Shown: positions 33,724 through 46,513, numbered from the stretch's first letter. The stretch: 64,000 nucleotides of DNA from Megascapheus bottae (GCA_024803745.1 JANJXV010000016.1:43716025-43780024); one strand, 5' to 3'. The notes: generated by a model from the sequence alone, not told the origin. Made by a program: numbers and translations.

Positions 33724-35392
33724 CAGTCAGATGGTGAAGCCTCACAGAAGTGTGACACTCAGGGAGCATCCACGGCGAACGTGAGGAGTGGTGGCCTGGC
33801 TGGGATCTGTGGGTGGAGTGAAGCTGGTGAGGAAGCCTGTGGGGTAGCAGCTTTTCTTTTCTGGGAGGCTCCTTAGGTGACAGGAGGGAAGCAGATGACT
33901 GAGCTTTGGGAAGTTCACAAGTACCTAGGCAATGCACGAATTTTGGCCTCTTGAGTGTCTGCAGCATGGCTAAGGCTCTGTGAGTGGGGGGGGGGTGACA
34001 GGGGCCCAAGGCCGCCCCCTCCCCACCCCGGTGTCGGCTCCTCTCAAGACCCATCCTGGCACCCAGGTGTTCAGGCAGCCCGGCTCTCCCGGTGTCGCTC
34101 CTCACGCCCAGTCTAGGGGCTGTTATGTGTGATTCATTGCCTGCTGTTGATCTTCAGAATGGTGATTAATGACAGAGAAACCTGAAAAGTTCAGAGTTTG
34201 GCTTTGGTTCAAATGAGCACCCAGAAGTTCACGTGCTTAATTCAAACTGTCTAAGTCTTCTCTTGGATAAGCAAAAGTGGTTATGCACAATTAGTGTAAA
34301 AAGATCTGCTGGGAAGAGCCCCTCTCCTGGAAATTTCCAGGCTTTCTTTCTCCTTAGGCCATGGACCATCAGTACTACAAAGACATGGCTTCTTCCTTTC
34401 ATTTGTTCTGCTCGTTGCACTTCTGGCCAGAGCCCAGGTTTCTAGGTTTGGGGGACAGGTAGCAAATTACAGAGTGAGAGCTCAGGGTGGCATTGTGTGC
34501 CTGCCGCTCTCCGCCAGACGCACGCCCATTCTCCGAGCTCTGGGCACACAGAGCCTTACGGGCGCATCCACTCCCAGGGTTCAGAGAGAAGAGTTATCTG
34601 TTTATCCCTGGCAAACCCTCTTCTTTTTTCAGAACCCAGGGAATGTGCTGATACTGCGTGAATGCATAGGCATCCCCTAGACAAAGGTGAGAGGTGACAA
34701 AGGACAGTGGGAGAAATTCCCTCCAAAACACACACAGAATGCGTCTCAGCTTTCCCTGGTTTCATTCAGCCACCAGACCTGGCCCAAGGTCAGAGAGAGG
34801 GGCGCCCACATTCAAGAACTTTCTCTGTTCAAATCTCCCCTTTCCTTGTCACCCCAAAGGTCGAAAAGGGTCATCCCAAAGGCATCAGATACCATATGGT
34901 GACCCCTAATTCCACAAAGCTCATCTGGTGATCCATGCCAACCTAAGTTTCGTATGCAGCACTCGACCTAGCTCAACTTCCCGGAGAACATACCACAGTA
35001 AAAAGTGTGTCCTTAAGATGAGAAATTCCGTCAGAAGGTGGATTTTCCCTCCAAATTCAGAAAATGAAATTTAAAAAAATTGGACCTAGAAAATAAAAAA
35101 AAATTGGACCTGGAATAAATACACGTATTTTGTGTATGTCAAAAACCCCAGCAGTATTAAAGCAGCATGGACCACAAACCCTGTGTAACAGAAGACTGGT
35201 AAGTGGACAGTCAGACCACGGGGCTGGGAGCGATGGCTTAGTCACTGCTAGAGGTGGCATAGGCAGGGGAGTAGAAACTCCTATTCACCCAAATTACAAA
35301 ACCATCAGTGTTCGATGAGACCAAACCCCAACTGCTGCCAGCCTCTGTGGGGTGAGAAAGAAATGTTCCTTTGAAGCGCAGTGTCCTGGTGT
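33724..35392. other. Unique sequence, no gene seen
   Basis: Contains a G run at about 33987-33996. At 34687-34931 three overlapping + strand frames of 71-74 codons in different registers show the lack of real coding selection. 35060-35110 has a short duplicated A-rich phrase ('aaaaaaattggacct'). Confidence 0.4.
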
Positions 35393-35640
35393 GTTACTCA
35401 GAATTTCTGTGACTGTGACCAGATACCTGACAGAGCAACCTGAACAGAGGAAAAGCTTATCTGAGTTCCTGCTTTCAGAGGTGTCTGTCCGTCGTCCGTG
35501 GCTCTTTTGGTCCTGGGGATTCTGAGGCAGAGCTTGTTGATGAGTGGTGTGGACCTTTCTTCTCTGGGGCCCAGCCAGAGAACAGGGCCTCGTCCACAGA
35601 AGGCGGGGCTTGCCCTGTCAGTCAATCTTCTCTGTAATGG
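35393..35640 (-). mobile_element. MaLR-like LTR, antisense (tentative)
   Basis: 'gtgtgttactcagaatttct' and 'gaccagatacctgacagagc', followed by 'aacagaggaaaagcttatct', resemble the antisense start of MST/THE/MLT1 LTRs ('...ctgctataa...aatacctgagac...agaggtttaatt'). The rest is weaker and the right edge is not clear. Confidence 0.45.
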
Positions 35641-37838
35641 GGCTTCCTAAGACTCCTTGTGCCTCTCCACCCAGTCAGGCTGGTGATGAAGACAAACCAC
35701 CGCAGGAGTGCTGTGGAGCTTGTGTTGTGCTTATGACGCAGTCACAGTTTTTAACTGATCAGCAAAACATAGGTGCCTTGTCTCTTAGTTACTTTCTTGC
35801 ATCAGTTAACACTCAAGTTTATGACTCCACAATCAATGGCAAGTTTTGGATGATGCTAGACAGTTACAGTGGAAGAGGAATAGAAAATTTTGCAACACTG
35901 ATTTTATTTAATGTTTTAATATTTTGAAATGAAAAGATAATATTTAAAGATGCCATGTATTTTCTATTTTCTTTATTTTATGATAGCAATTTCTTCTTCG
36001 ATGTCCTTCTTGTATGAAAGCTCAAGGATAATTTTTATATTTGAATACTTACACAGTGTAGACACTGGCAAATATGAAAATGGATATTTCTCTCTTTTGG
36101 GGGCCAGACTGGGACTCATGTTTCCCAATAGGCAGTCCACAGCTGAGCCGCTAGCCAGACCCCTGAGGTCAAGTTTGACTAATTTATTAGACTTCCCTTT
36201 CTTTGTTTCTTTCATTTGTTCTCTGTCTGTGTGTCTGTCTGTCTCTCCTTTCAGGTTTTCCTAAGGTGTTATTTTAGTAAGTAAATTCTCACCGGGTTCA
36301 CTTTTGATGTCTTTTAAATAAAGCTCCATCTTTCTGGGTGTGACTACAGTCAGCAAATATTAGTGTTTATTACATCTCTCATTTCTCTTGGTTTGACCTA
36401 AGATCAATCAGCACCCTGGAGACATGGTCACTCTATGGCTTTCCTTTGGAACCAGGTGACCTTGCTTGACCTTGAGGTAACACCGAGTTCAGACGGAGTC
36501 CCAGCTCGGTCATCCTGGAAAGCTTGTGCTCTTGACACAGATGTAGGATCTCTTTCCATGCACCTACACTGTGGTGTTGTTACACGCACACATTTCAGGC
36601 TGTGCAAGTGGTAGACTACGGGTAGAGGAATGTGCTGGAAAATCACACAGAAAAAATCCACCTCTGAAGGATGCAACGCTGGTGCATGCCGGTAACCCGT
36701 GACAGAGGGATTACATGTTTTCTCCACTGCCATTTTCAGAGTACAATGAAGAAGTTGGAACCTAGGTTACTTTGGGAAAGAGAAATTAAAAACAAAAATC
36801 ATTTATTTCTCGGTTGTTTCTTGCTGAGTCGAGGGAGGAGGTTCTGGAGGATTTAGCATCCAGAGCCTCAGGGAGAAAGTGGATGCAGTGAGACCCAGGC
36901 TGGGGCAGACGTCTAGTGGCCAGCCACCCCTCTGGAGGCTGGTCACGTGGGGCGGCAGGGCCCTGGGCATAGGCTGGGTCTTTGCTGTTTCGCTCCTCTT
37001 CTTCCATTCCTTCCACCTCCGTCTCTTTCTTACATGGTGGCCCACTTATACTGGTGTCTGTTTTAGCAGTCTGGAATCTTTGTTAAAACTTTAACCTTCA
37101 CTGTAATTCCAAGGTTCAGGAAACAACCTACGTGATCACTGATTTCCACTGTGACAGTGAGATTGGAGTAAGGCCAGCACAGAATGGGACATGTCTCTAA
37201 GCCGGGTGGATCCCAGACTCCTCATGTTCCTGTGTGTGGTTACGAATTTGATTTTTCCTAGTAAAATACCTATTGTCATCTCCATCTACACTTACTTGTT
37301 TTTCTCCCCAGAATATGATAGGAAAGAGAGCGAGCCATCTCCACATAGTGGGGTGAGCTTCCTGTTCGCCTCTGAGCCTGGAAGCGCCCCACAGTGTCTG
37401 CTCTGACTCTGAGGCTGGTCCGTGCTGTGCATTTCTTAGGTGACATTTGTCACAAGAACCTTCGTATTACAACCTGGAGTTCCACGTGATCAAGCATGAA
37501 ATGTTTGGGGTGCCCCAAAGAGGAACTTACCTTCATTCAGCCCCCAGATCTCCACCAGCTCTCTAGGAGGCTCTCCGATGCTCCCCACTTACATGGAAAC
37601 CTCTTTCCGTCCCCCAGCTTCAGCAGGACAATCCCTCGCAGAGGGATTCGTAGAGGAATTAATGCACTCAAACCCCGAAACCAGGCTTAAAATATCATGT
37701 GCGCCGTGAACCGTGAAAATCCCAACACTCCTCTTTCAGGGAATGAGCAGCAGCATGGGTGAATTCACCTCAGCTGTGCTCACATCATGCCAAGTCTTTG
37801 TACTATAAAAACTTGACGGGCTGGGGGAGCGGGGACGG
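35641..37838. other. Unique sequence, no gene seen
   Basis: Mostly non-repetitive. A (TGTC)n patch lies at about 36223-36246. The 127- and 104-codon frames at 35544-36264 are AT-rich and unrecognised. Confidence 0.4.
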
Positions 37839-37864
37839 GAGAGAGAGAGAGAGGGAGGGAGAGA
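37839..37864 (+). repeat. (GA)n purine repeat
   Basis: A run of GA with GGGA interruptions. Confidence 0.9.
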
Positions 37865-39053
37865 AGTGGAACCATGGCGGAGGCTAAGGAGCACTGGGGG
37901 GTCATTTCCTGGTCACATCCTTGCATTTTTGGGAGTTCCCCACTGCCCTAGATCTCATCTCTCCACCTCTAAGAAAGGAACAGCCCGGCCACATGTGTGG
38001 GTCACGTGTGTGTGCGATGACCTTGAAGAAAGCCCACGGGCCGTCGAGGAGGCCCAGAGCTTCATGGCTGGAACAGGCACCTCATTTTCACTATGAATTA
38101 AAGGACTAGAAGTTGAGTTTTACAGCTGCAATAAAAAGTATTAAGTAAACTATAAAAATATGGTGTGACTTTTCCAAGTATGAAGTGCTCCGAGTGAGTG
38201 AGGGCCATTTTAGACTTTCCGTTTGACCCACGTGGGCCACTGTGGTACCCACTTAGAGGGGCCTCTTAATCCAATCAGAGTTTGGGGATTAAAAGAAACT
38301 CTGAAAGCCCTCACTTGAGCCAGTGCTGCAGCTGAACCCCCAGTGTCATCTGCCAAGTTTAGATAACGCGATTGAGAATGTGTACTTGTTAGCAGTCTTC
38401 TGAATTAGTGGGTTGGATAAAGACCTAATAAGACATAAATACTTCATCAGATCTCTCCCCCTCTTACCTAATAAATAGTGAAGCCTGAAGAGTTGTAAAT
38501 TCTCTCAAAAATAAATTACACTACAAACATGAGTTTGAGTGGCAGGTCTGATTTATGACACTGCTGATTTAGAAGCATTCTTATATTGCTTGCATGGTCC
38601 ATCTGGCTATTTCAGATTTAATGTTTCATCTTTACCATGGCTTGTGTGAGATGCCCTATCCCTGGAAAATCAAATATAATATTTTAATGAAAAAGAGAAG
38701 AAAACAATATCATGTGATTTCTACACAAATAAAAGTGAAAAGCAAGAAAGGCATATTCATCAACGTAAAAGTCAATACAAGCATCAGCCTGGGACTTCCT
38801 GGCACTTATGCACTTCGAGATGAAAATAAGAGACCTCAACTAAAAGATTTATGAAATGAGTTCACGTGAAAATAATGAAATGTTATCAAGGAATTGGGAA
38901 AAATTTAAGATTCTAAACAAAAAAATGTGTACTCCACTAAGATTAAGAAAGTTGGCTGTGCTGCTATTCACGATTCTAGGTCTTTTAAACTCTAATAAAC
39001 TTGACTATCAATATTCACTTTTGGAAGTACACGCTTTAATCACATTTTATATT

Positions 39054-39055
<2 letters not shown>
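37865..39055. other. Unique sequence, AT-rich, no gene seen
   Basis: AT-rich after 38340. Frames of 86 and 107 codons at 38594-39179 are Lys/Ile-rich and unrecognised, and the second ends inside the (TG)n tract. Confidence 0.4.

Positions 39056-39097
<42 letters not shown>
39056..39097 (+). repeat. (TG)21 microsatellite
   Basis: A perfect 42 bp TG tract with no interruption. Confidence 0.97.
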
Positions 39098-39098
<1 letters not shown>

Positions 39099-39639
39099 CT
39101 GAGGGTAAGATGTAGCATTATTATAGTCAAGAGATGTGATTCAGTCAGGGGGGATAGAAATTTGACGTTTATAATGTAGCCACTTCTTTAAAATTGAACT
39201 TAAGTCCTTGTTTGCTTTAGTCTATTATTTGAATAATAAGGTCATTGAAGACATTTTTAGCCAAATTATTTGCCTGCCCTTGGGTAACTGATTCCTAAAA
39301 ACAGTCTTAATGTTAAGTGGCTGTAGAGTCAGGGGAATAGAAAAATGTTAACATTTATGAAAAATTCAATGCCAGTCATTTTGAAACCAAAAGTAGAACA
39401 AAGAGTTAAAATTAAGTAGTGCTCATTCACCTAACGGTTCATAAATGCCACATGTCTTTATTCTTACAAGTGACTTTCTAACAAATACATTTGTAGCCCT
39501 TCCCAGCATGTAGCGCCCAGTTTGTGGGTCCAGTTGGGGAGCTTTGTGACTTGTTGATATTGGTTCCCAGTCTTACAGGAAGGTGCACTCTACACACAGG
39601 GGCGGTCCAACTGCCTACACCATTTATGTTCACAGCCAG
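39098..39639. other. AT-rich unique sequence, no gene seen
   Basis: No repeat or gene recognised. Confidence 0.4.
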
Positions 39640-39915
39640 ACACTCCATGCGCAATCCACATCCAGTACCCCAGCTACTCAGGAGAATCAGACCTGAGGAT
39701 GGTGGTTCAAGGTCAGCCTGAGCAGACAAATCTGTGAGATTCTTATGTCCAATTCTGTGAGCACAGAATCGGTGAGATTTTTATCTCCAATTAGCCAACA
39801 AAGAGCCAGAAATGGGCCAAGGGTTAAAGTGCTGTGCAATGAGCATAAATGCCAAGTAAGAGCTTATAGATCTGAGTTCAAGTCCCAATACCACCATGAA
39901 GAAAACAAAACGCTG
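39640..39915 (+). mobile_element. Dimeric SINE with duplicated joint
   Basis: The left monomer has 'ccccagctactcaggagaat' and 'cctgaggatggtggttcaag'. The right monomer has 'atctgagttcaagtcccaat' followed by 'accaccatgaag' and an A-rich end. The joint motif 'gtgagatt(c/t)ttat(g/c)tccaatt' appears twice, at about 39733 and 39770, with 37 bp between starts. This looks like an internal tandem duplication. Confidence 0.78.
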
Positions 39916-40052
39916 GAAAATGGAAACACTTCCCCTTCCCCCACCAAAATCTCAACATGACCATCTGCTAACTGCAATTAATACTGAATGCACAAATAGC
40001 TCTAGAAAAGATGCGTTGGAGGATTTAACTTCAACAATCTACTCCCTGTTGA
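39916..40052. other. Unique spacer
   Basis: A short interval between a SINE and a polypurine tract. No gene. Confidence 0.4.
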
Positions 40053-40173
40053 AGATGGAAAGAGGAAGAGCAGGGGGAGGGGGAAGACAAAGAAAAGGAG
40101 AAGGGGAAGAGAAAGAGGAGGAGGGGGAGGAGGAAGCATTTGAAGGAAGAGGGTCAGGGGAGGAGGGTGGGAA
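40053..40173 (+). repeat. Polypurine low-complexity tract
   Basis: Nearly all A and G for 120 bp (GGAGGA, GGGGGA, GAAGAG). A Glu/Gly/Arg-rich frame through it (39896-40297) is a composition effect. Confidence 0.88.
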
Positions 40174-41515
40174 ACATTTCAGAGTGATGTGTGAGGGGTT
40201 CTGCGGTGGTTTGGTGAACACATCCGGGCCCCTGCAGCGGAGGTGTGGACACAGCCACCGTGACCCTGGTGTCTTGTTGACCCCCTGGGTGTCATGAGAA
40301 GCCAGTATGAGCCACACACAGAGTGGCCACGCTGGGCAAGGGGGAAAGTCGTACCCCAGGAGGAGTAGAGGAGACGGGCAGATTTCCCCAGCTCAGAAGA
40401 GCACACCATCTCAACATATGGTTTCTTTGCTTCTAGAATTTTCCATTTAGGATGCTTTGGAGCTGTGGCTGCCCAAGGGTCACTGAATTAGGACCATTGA
40501 GGCTGCCCCCCCTCCCGCTCTGGGAGCTCCAGAGGATGAGGGCCCACCCTCTCCACAGAGGCAGAGTCGGCGTGATGTGGGATTGGCCGTGAGTTCATGC
40601 AGCTCAGATGCACTTTGCCGTGCCTGCCCACGCAGACATAGGCAATACCGAGGAGATTTAGTGGAGAGCCCGGGCTGTCTCGTTGGAGTATTTTAGATGT
40701 CCAGGCTCTATTTCCAAGTCATGAGGTTGTTTTGTTATTTATGTGGAGCCATAAAACACAATAGGATTTTTAAAGTCTATTTATATGCACAAAGCTGGCA
40801 CACACATTCTAAGATCAATGCATTCGTTTTCATTAGTCTTACACGATACCAATAACCCATAAATTATCAGTGCTGCCATCACCATGTGTGCAAATCCTAA
40901 AATTGGGTATAATGAACTTTTTGAGTGATAGGAATGATTACCTGAATCATTTATCACACACCCTTGTGCCCCCGGCTCTGAGACTGCAAGTGGCCTGCCT
41001 TTACCTAACATAACCAGACAGCTGTCTGCCTCCACACGCACCTGAGCCCAGGCCTATCATAACCCCTGGCGCCTTTTAACTCTTGAGGATCAATCCCCGG
41101 GTCCACACCTACCGTGAGGCGCTTTGTATGAATCACAGAGGTGAGGTGGCTGTGTGGACGCTGAGGGCAGAGGCCTGGTCTTCTGTGAGAAACGTGGGCA
41201 ATGCCAGCCCATGGCTCTCAAGAGATTCCAGCAGAAGTTTGAAAAACTATGTTGGTGCAGAGCGAAGGTATCTGTTGCATTTTAAGGCCGCCCAAAGTTC
41301 TGTTGAGGCAGGACTTGAAAGAAAGGATGGATTGGAACCCACACTTGCATAGATCCACCGAATCTAGACACAGGGATGGATCCACAAGCCTCCCTTCTCT
41401 CCCTTGCAGAACACTGGGTGCGTGCCTGAGTTTCTTGTTGCTGATTAGCTTTGAGAATTGCTGGGATTTTTTACTCTCTCAGACAGCTAAGGCCAATGTA
41501 GAAGTTAAATTAAAA
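40174..41515. other. Unique sequence, no gene seen
   Basis: Mixed composition, with a run of C near 40507. No exon or repeat recognised. Confidence 0.4.
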
Positions 41516-41668
41516 AAATGCCCATCCAGGGTGGGGGTAGAGGGGAGGGAAATGGGGACCAAGACATGAGAAAGGGTATCAATGTATGTGAAGTAATGCA
41601 CCTCCTATCTGGAGAATATAATGTAACCCTTCTATTAATTACAATAAAAAATATATGAAAAAAATACC
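41516..41668 (+). mobile_element. Probable LINE-1 3' UTR end
   Basis: 'gggaaatggggaccaagaca' followed by 'tgagaaagggtatcaatgta', 'cacctcctatctggagaata' and 'taatgtaacccttctattaa', ending 'ttacaataaaaaatatatg' and an A run, looks like a retroelement 3' end with a polyadenylation signal. I assign it to LINE-1 only because it resembles other rodent 3' UTR ends. Confidence 0.45.
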
Positions 41669-41887
41669 CATCCAATTAAAATATATAAGCTATTTGTCTA
41701 TTTTTCTTTCTCTTGGCTAAATTTAATCAATGCAGTACCAAAATAATTGGGTGGTAATTTCTTGTGATCTAGAGAAAGTATAAATAATTGGGCACAGATT
41801 TTTTTTTCTTTTGCTCAAAGGGTGGCCCTTTAAGCTGATTGTAAAAGCAGTAGAAAAATGGTGAACAATGTTTAATTGTCTTATTAT

Positions 41888-41945
41888 TTTCTTTTTAGTA
41901 TTGAGCACATAGCTGGCATTCAATAATTACTTATTAACTGGATTA
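41888..41945 (+). mobile_element. L2/MIR3-type 3' end remnant
   Basis: 'attgagcacatagctggcat' followed by 'tcaataattacttattaact' matches the L2-family end '...agcacatagtaggcactcaataaatattt'. A short ancient fragment. Confidence 0.52.
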
Positions 41946-42589
41946 TACCTCTTAGCTTAATTCCTACTGTTGTTAAACAAGCACAGACGCCACTGCAGAG
42001 AGGTGAGAGAGACCAGGGCATACCCAGGCTGTGAGGTTGTGGGCTAGCTCCTAAAGTTGCTGGACTTGCAGAGGGAGGGTCCAGGGACAGCTAATGTCCC
42101 CCAAGCCTGTTGTGATCAAGCTAGGCTTGGTCCTACCGGAAGGAGTTGTTTTCAGGACTGAACGTCAGCCATCTGAGCTCTTGGTCCTATGCCCAGTGCA
42201 GGACTTAGGGTAATGGAGTTCAAGGGAAGAGTCAGAGGCTGCTCCCTTCTCAGACTCAGTGGGGAGAGGAGGGAGCGGGAAAGGCAGATCCACGCATCCC
42301 CTTGCAGTACCCCTTGGTACTGTGGCCCTGGGGAAGGAGGAATCAGCCAGGGAAACTGTGACTTTTCTCACAACCCCAACAACTGTATTGTGCCCACCTC
42401 AGAACAGCCCTGACATGCCAGGGGGGCAGTTCAGAGTAAATGAAGACCTTGCCAGGTGTCTGGGCTTTCAACTATCTCAACAGGGCACCTACCAAGGGCT
42501 GTGTCACATGCTTCGGCTCCCCCTTCTGGCATGATAAGGAGCTGCGGGGAGCTGGGGGTGGGAATGCAGGCTGGATGCAGGAGTATCCT
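41946..42589. other. Unique sequence, no gene seen
   Basis: GC-moderate. Frames of 74-91 codons are unrecognised. Confidence 0.4.
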
Positions 42590-42740
42590 GACTTGAGGCC
42601 AGCTGAGATATAGTTAGAGAGACTGTCTCAGAGGCGGAGCTGTGGCTCAAATGATAGAGAACGAGCTTTGAGGGACAAAGCTAAGGGACAGTTCCCAGGC
42701 CCTGAGTTCAAGCCTCACGATGGGAAGAAAAAGAATGAAG
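42590..42740 (+). mobile_element. 5'-truncated dimeric SINE
   Basis: It starts late in the left monomer ('ggccagctgagatat', 'gagagactgtctcag'). It then has a good right monomer: 'gcggagctgtggctcaaatg', 'gctaagggacagttcccagg' and 'ccctgagttcaagcctcacg', with an A-rich tail. Confidence 0.8.
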
Positions 42741-42885
42741 ACTTTGTTTTCTAACAGAGAGAAAACAAACAAACAAACAAGAAATAGATGAATCTGCTGT
42801 GGGATGTGACTTCACAGACCAGTTGAAGATGTGTCCAGGAAGACTGGACTTGGCTGTAGGCTCTGTTTTACTCCCCTCGCTTAGG

Positions 42886-42956
42886 ACACACACACGCACA
42901 CGCACGCCCGCATGCACACACACATGCACACACACACATGTGCACGCGCATGCACG
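42886..42956 (+). repeat. (CA)/(CG) alternating repeat
   Basis: CA repeats interspersed with CGCA, GCATGC and GCGC steps; alternating purine/pyrimidine over most of its length. Confidence 0.9.
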
Positions 42957-43272
42957 ATGCTGGAGACTTCCATGTGGAGACTCCTGGGATGGGCCACAGC
43001 CCGGCCCATCCTCCACCCAGCAGGAATCACCGCAATCTGTGGCATTGGCCTCTGTCTCTTGCCATTTCAAATCAAAGTTTTCCAGAAGAGCACACCGCTA
43101 AGTCATGGCACCGGTGCATCATTCTTGCCTCCACAGTTACCTTACAAGCATCCTAGGAGATTGGGGCCTGGTCCCGAGGTGGGTGGCTTGATGCGATGGG
43201 GAGGCCTGTCACACGTCCTCTGGTGCAGAAAGGTTTTCCTCCTGGTCCCCACGCAGAGGGCAGAACGTGCAA

Positions 43273-43276
<4 letters not shown>
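42957..43276. other. Unique spacer
   Basis: Lies between two dinucleotide tracts. The 159-codon frame across it (42912-43391) starts and ends in those tracts and is not a gene. Confidence 0.4.

Positions 43277-43323
<47 letters not shown>
43277..43323 (+). repeat. (GT)n microsatellite
   Basis: A perfect GT tract of about 23 units. Confidence 0.97.
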
Positions 43324-43326
<3 letters not shown>

Positions 43327-46300
43327 TTACAGGGACTCCGTGGCCACATTTTATTTTGGTGACAGTCCTGGCTTCTGTAGCAGGCGTGTGAGTATCTCCT
43401 GGCAGAGCTGATGGGAGCAGGGCTTTAGCACGAGCTCATAAAACAGCCAGCCTCCGTGGGTAAAGCAAAAGCTTGGAGAGGGAGTTCACAGAGATAAGTT
43501 TATTTTAAAGGAAAGGTCTGCCCAGGAGGGAGATTGATTTGGTGGTCTTAAATGCTGCTTCTACAAGCCTTCCTGGGCAGGGCTCTGGCCTGTGTGCATC
43601 CAGGCTACTTCTCAGGAGCTCCAGAGCCCTGTGGGGCCCTGTAGGCAGGGAGGCTGCAGCCGCTGGCCACAGACAGAGCTAGCTGGTCCTTCCTGCCCTC
43701 CACCCGTGTCCCCGGCTTCTTCTTTCTTGCTGGCCTGAGTCTTGCACCGTGTAGAGTGCATGCATGCTGTCTTCCCTCTCCCCCTGGGGGGCATCCTGTT
43801 GGAGCTGTTTGGGTAGCTGCTGTCTAATCCAATAAGAAATTTTCAAAGAAATATCTATGGTAGATAAAATCTTAGCAGGCTGACAGCAGAAAGCACCTCT
43901 CTACAGCGTGGTAGCATTCTGGTAGCCTCATAAGGGAAGAGACAGTGTTATATCGGTGTCTGCCCGGTGGGCGGCAGGGACTCCCCTCTTCCAGTCAAGG
44001 TGGGCATCGTCATGGTAAGACGGTGTGGGGACCCTCAGCACGTCCCAGGGGAAATGAGGCGTCCTTGTCCCTGGAGCTGACATCCAGCCAGTGCACCTGT
44101 GTGACACAGCCATGGTGGTTCGTTGTCCTAGTGTGCAGGCCTCGTGTGGTTTGATCCACACCCTGTGAGTCGTGGCTATTGCAGGTGTTTGAGCATGGAT
44201 ACTCCATGAAAGCTAAAGGAAAACCAATGGCTATGTGAAGAACATGGCCGCTGCGGTGGAACTGCGAGCCGTGGCCTCCTGCATCCCATTGAATATGGAC
44301 AGGGAGGACTCGCACTCTTTTTTTAAAATGAAAAGGGTAGAAGAACCTAAAAGGTAGTGTAATGAGATTTCATGGGAAACTCAGGTGCTGCTAGTGAAAA
44401 AGGAAACGCTAGGAAGTGCGCCTGGCTGATCCTATTTAGACACCGTCGTGCAGTGGGTCTGTTGAAGTCAGTTAGGAATGTTTGTGAGAAGTCACCTCAA
44501 TGCCTAGGTTTGAGATCTGTCACTTAACCAAAGCCACTGCAGATGAATGAATGAGCTGCCCGGGCTCTCTGCAGGGCTTTCTTTGGCCACTGTATTAATT
44601 TAGCAGGAGAGCATCTATCAGAACAAGGAGAACACCTGTAGCCCAGCAGTGGGTTGTCTCGGGAGAAGGGGCTGCCGGCAGAAGCCGGAGACCCCGCTGC
44701 CCTCCACACAGAGAGAAGACAGCCTTTGGCCGCTCACTTCTGACACAGTTGTTTGCATAGTGAGCTAGGTTTAACCCAAGGGGTGCCATGTTCACATCTC
44801 AGCCAGGACTTACCCTTCCAAAGCTGCATCAACATCATCACTACTGTCATGTGAGGAGAAAGGAGAGGATGTGAGAGCAGACACCTCTTCCAGTCCAGCT
44901 CCTTCCCCGCCTGCTCTGCCTAGAGTTAGGACCCTAAACCACCAAGCAAGGTGTCAACCAGAAACGAAGCCCAAGACTTTTCCTTTGACATCCTGGAGCC
45001 ACTTTCCCCTGGCGTGGATTGGTGTATGCATGTGGCGCCTGGGAGTGGAGATAGAGAGGAGGTCTGGCATTTTCCTGGCATGCAATGTATTCAAAGACCA
45101 CGAAAGAGACCCGATACGTGCTGTAGCTAAATGACAGTATTTATTATGTACTCACAAAAGGGTAAAAAAAAGCTACTGTTGATTATTTTGACATTAAATT
45201 GCTTGCAATACATGAGAGATTAATTATGACATGGTACACTTCATCCTGCCGGGGGAATTAGCAGGCGTTGGAGAGAGGGTCTGTGTTTGCAGCATCCTTT
45301 GCCGGGGCAGGGAGGTGGACTCCCCTGGGCTTGCCTCCTGCCCTGAGGTTCGGTCGGGACCTGTGGCCTCCGTGCATAGCAAGCGCAGGCATGGCTGCTC
45401 TGGAAGGTGGCCCTCACATACTGCTGGGTTTGGTTTATTCTGGTAAGTTTCCTGGCTTGATTGCCACCCGCTGGGTCCATGCTGACCTGAGCAGGGGCGA
45501 GCCCACCTCCTGGCCTGGCAGGGAGAGGGGAAAACAGCTGAAGTAGTCAGGCCCTGGGGAATGGACAGCCATCCACCACCGTGCCCACAGACAGCGGTTG
45601 CATTGGGCTGGAGGAGGGGGTGACACCCTGGTGCACGGCCATAGGGAAGGAGGTGGAGACGAGCCATTAGACCGCCCTGGGGAAGTGTCCTGCCAGTGCC
45701 AGTGCCATGCTCTGTCCTCTCACTGGATCGCCGTGGCAGAGTGGAATGGGGCTCCAACAGCATTCCCTGTTTGGCCCTAGAGCAGGAGCACTAAGACCAA
45801 AACCACCCCCAGAGAGGAGAAAAGGCCATGTAGAGGAGGGTGCATGCTGCCCGCATCCTGTTCCGTGGAGTCCGCCTGTCGCACGCTGGCACGCAGGGAA
45901 GCCTGGCGGCTGCCTCGACAGGGTGACGGCTGACTGACCTCGGGACGGGCAGGTTGTTCTGTACCAAGTCCTGGGGAGACCGTCACCGCTCAGTGGAGAG
46001 ACCAGAACTCCTCAGCTGCTAAACCAAAAGGGCACCAGAGGAGGGGAGGAGGTGCTCTCCTGCGGGGGCCTCTGAGCCCCTCCGAGGCTGCAGGCAGGAG
46101 AGGCGCTTCCCCTCACACCGGCCTCGAGTGACAATCCACACTGCCTCTGGGTTGTCTGGATGTGTTGTGAGCCAGTGGCAAGGTCACTGATGGGAACAGG
46201 ATCTAGGACCAGGCGCTGAGCGGCACAGCCACAGGTCCCTTTGTCATGGGCTGCAAGCTTTGTCTTTGTCCCTCTGCGCTGGGTGCTGCTGCAGTCCAGC

Positions 46301-46469
46301 TTCAGAATCCATCTGCGAGGAGCCAGAAAGGCCCCAAAGGTAGGTGGAAAATGTCTGTTCAGGGAAGGAGCTCGAGGTGCAGGGGTAGAGCCGGCCTGAG
46401 ATTCTACTCAGGGCAAAAGTCCTTCTCACGAAGACTCTGGGCCCCGAGGCTGTGTGGGGGTATTAAGGG

Positions 46470-46471
<2 letters not shown>
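43324..46471. other. Unique sequence, no gene seen
   Basis: About 3.1 kb with no clear repeat by eye. The longest frame is 179 codons on the minus strand (45224-45763), overlapped by frames in other registers on both strands. Its Pro/Ser/Arg-rich translation is unrecognised and no splice or promoter context supports it. Confidence 0.4.

Positions 46472-46512
<41 letters not shown>
46472..46512 (+). repeat. (GT)n microsatellite
   Basis: A perfect GT tract of about 20 units. Confidence 0.97.

Positions 46513-46513
<1 letters not shown>

Noticed and set aside
36650..36700. Possible truncated SINE ('gctggtgcatgccggtaacc')
   Set aside because: Only about 20 bp match the left monomer; the flanks do not continue the element.
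45224..45763. 179-codon minus-strand frame
   Set aside because: Unrecognised, low-information Pro/Ser/Arg-rich translation, with competing frames on both strands.
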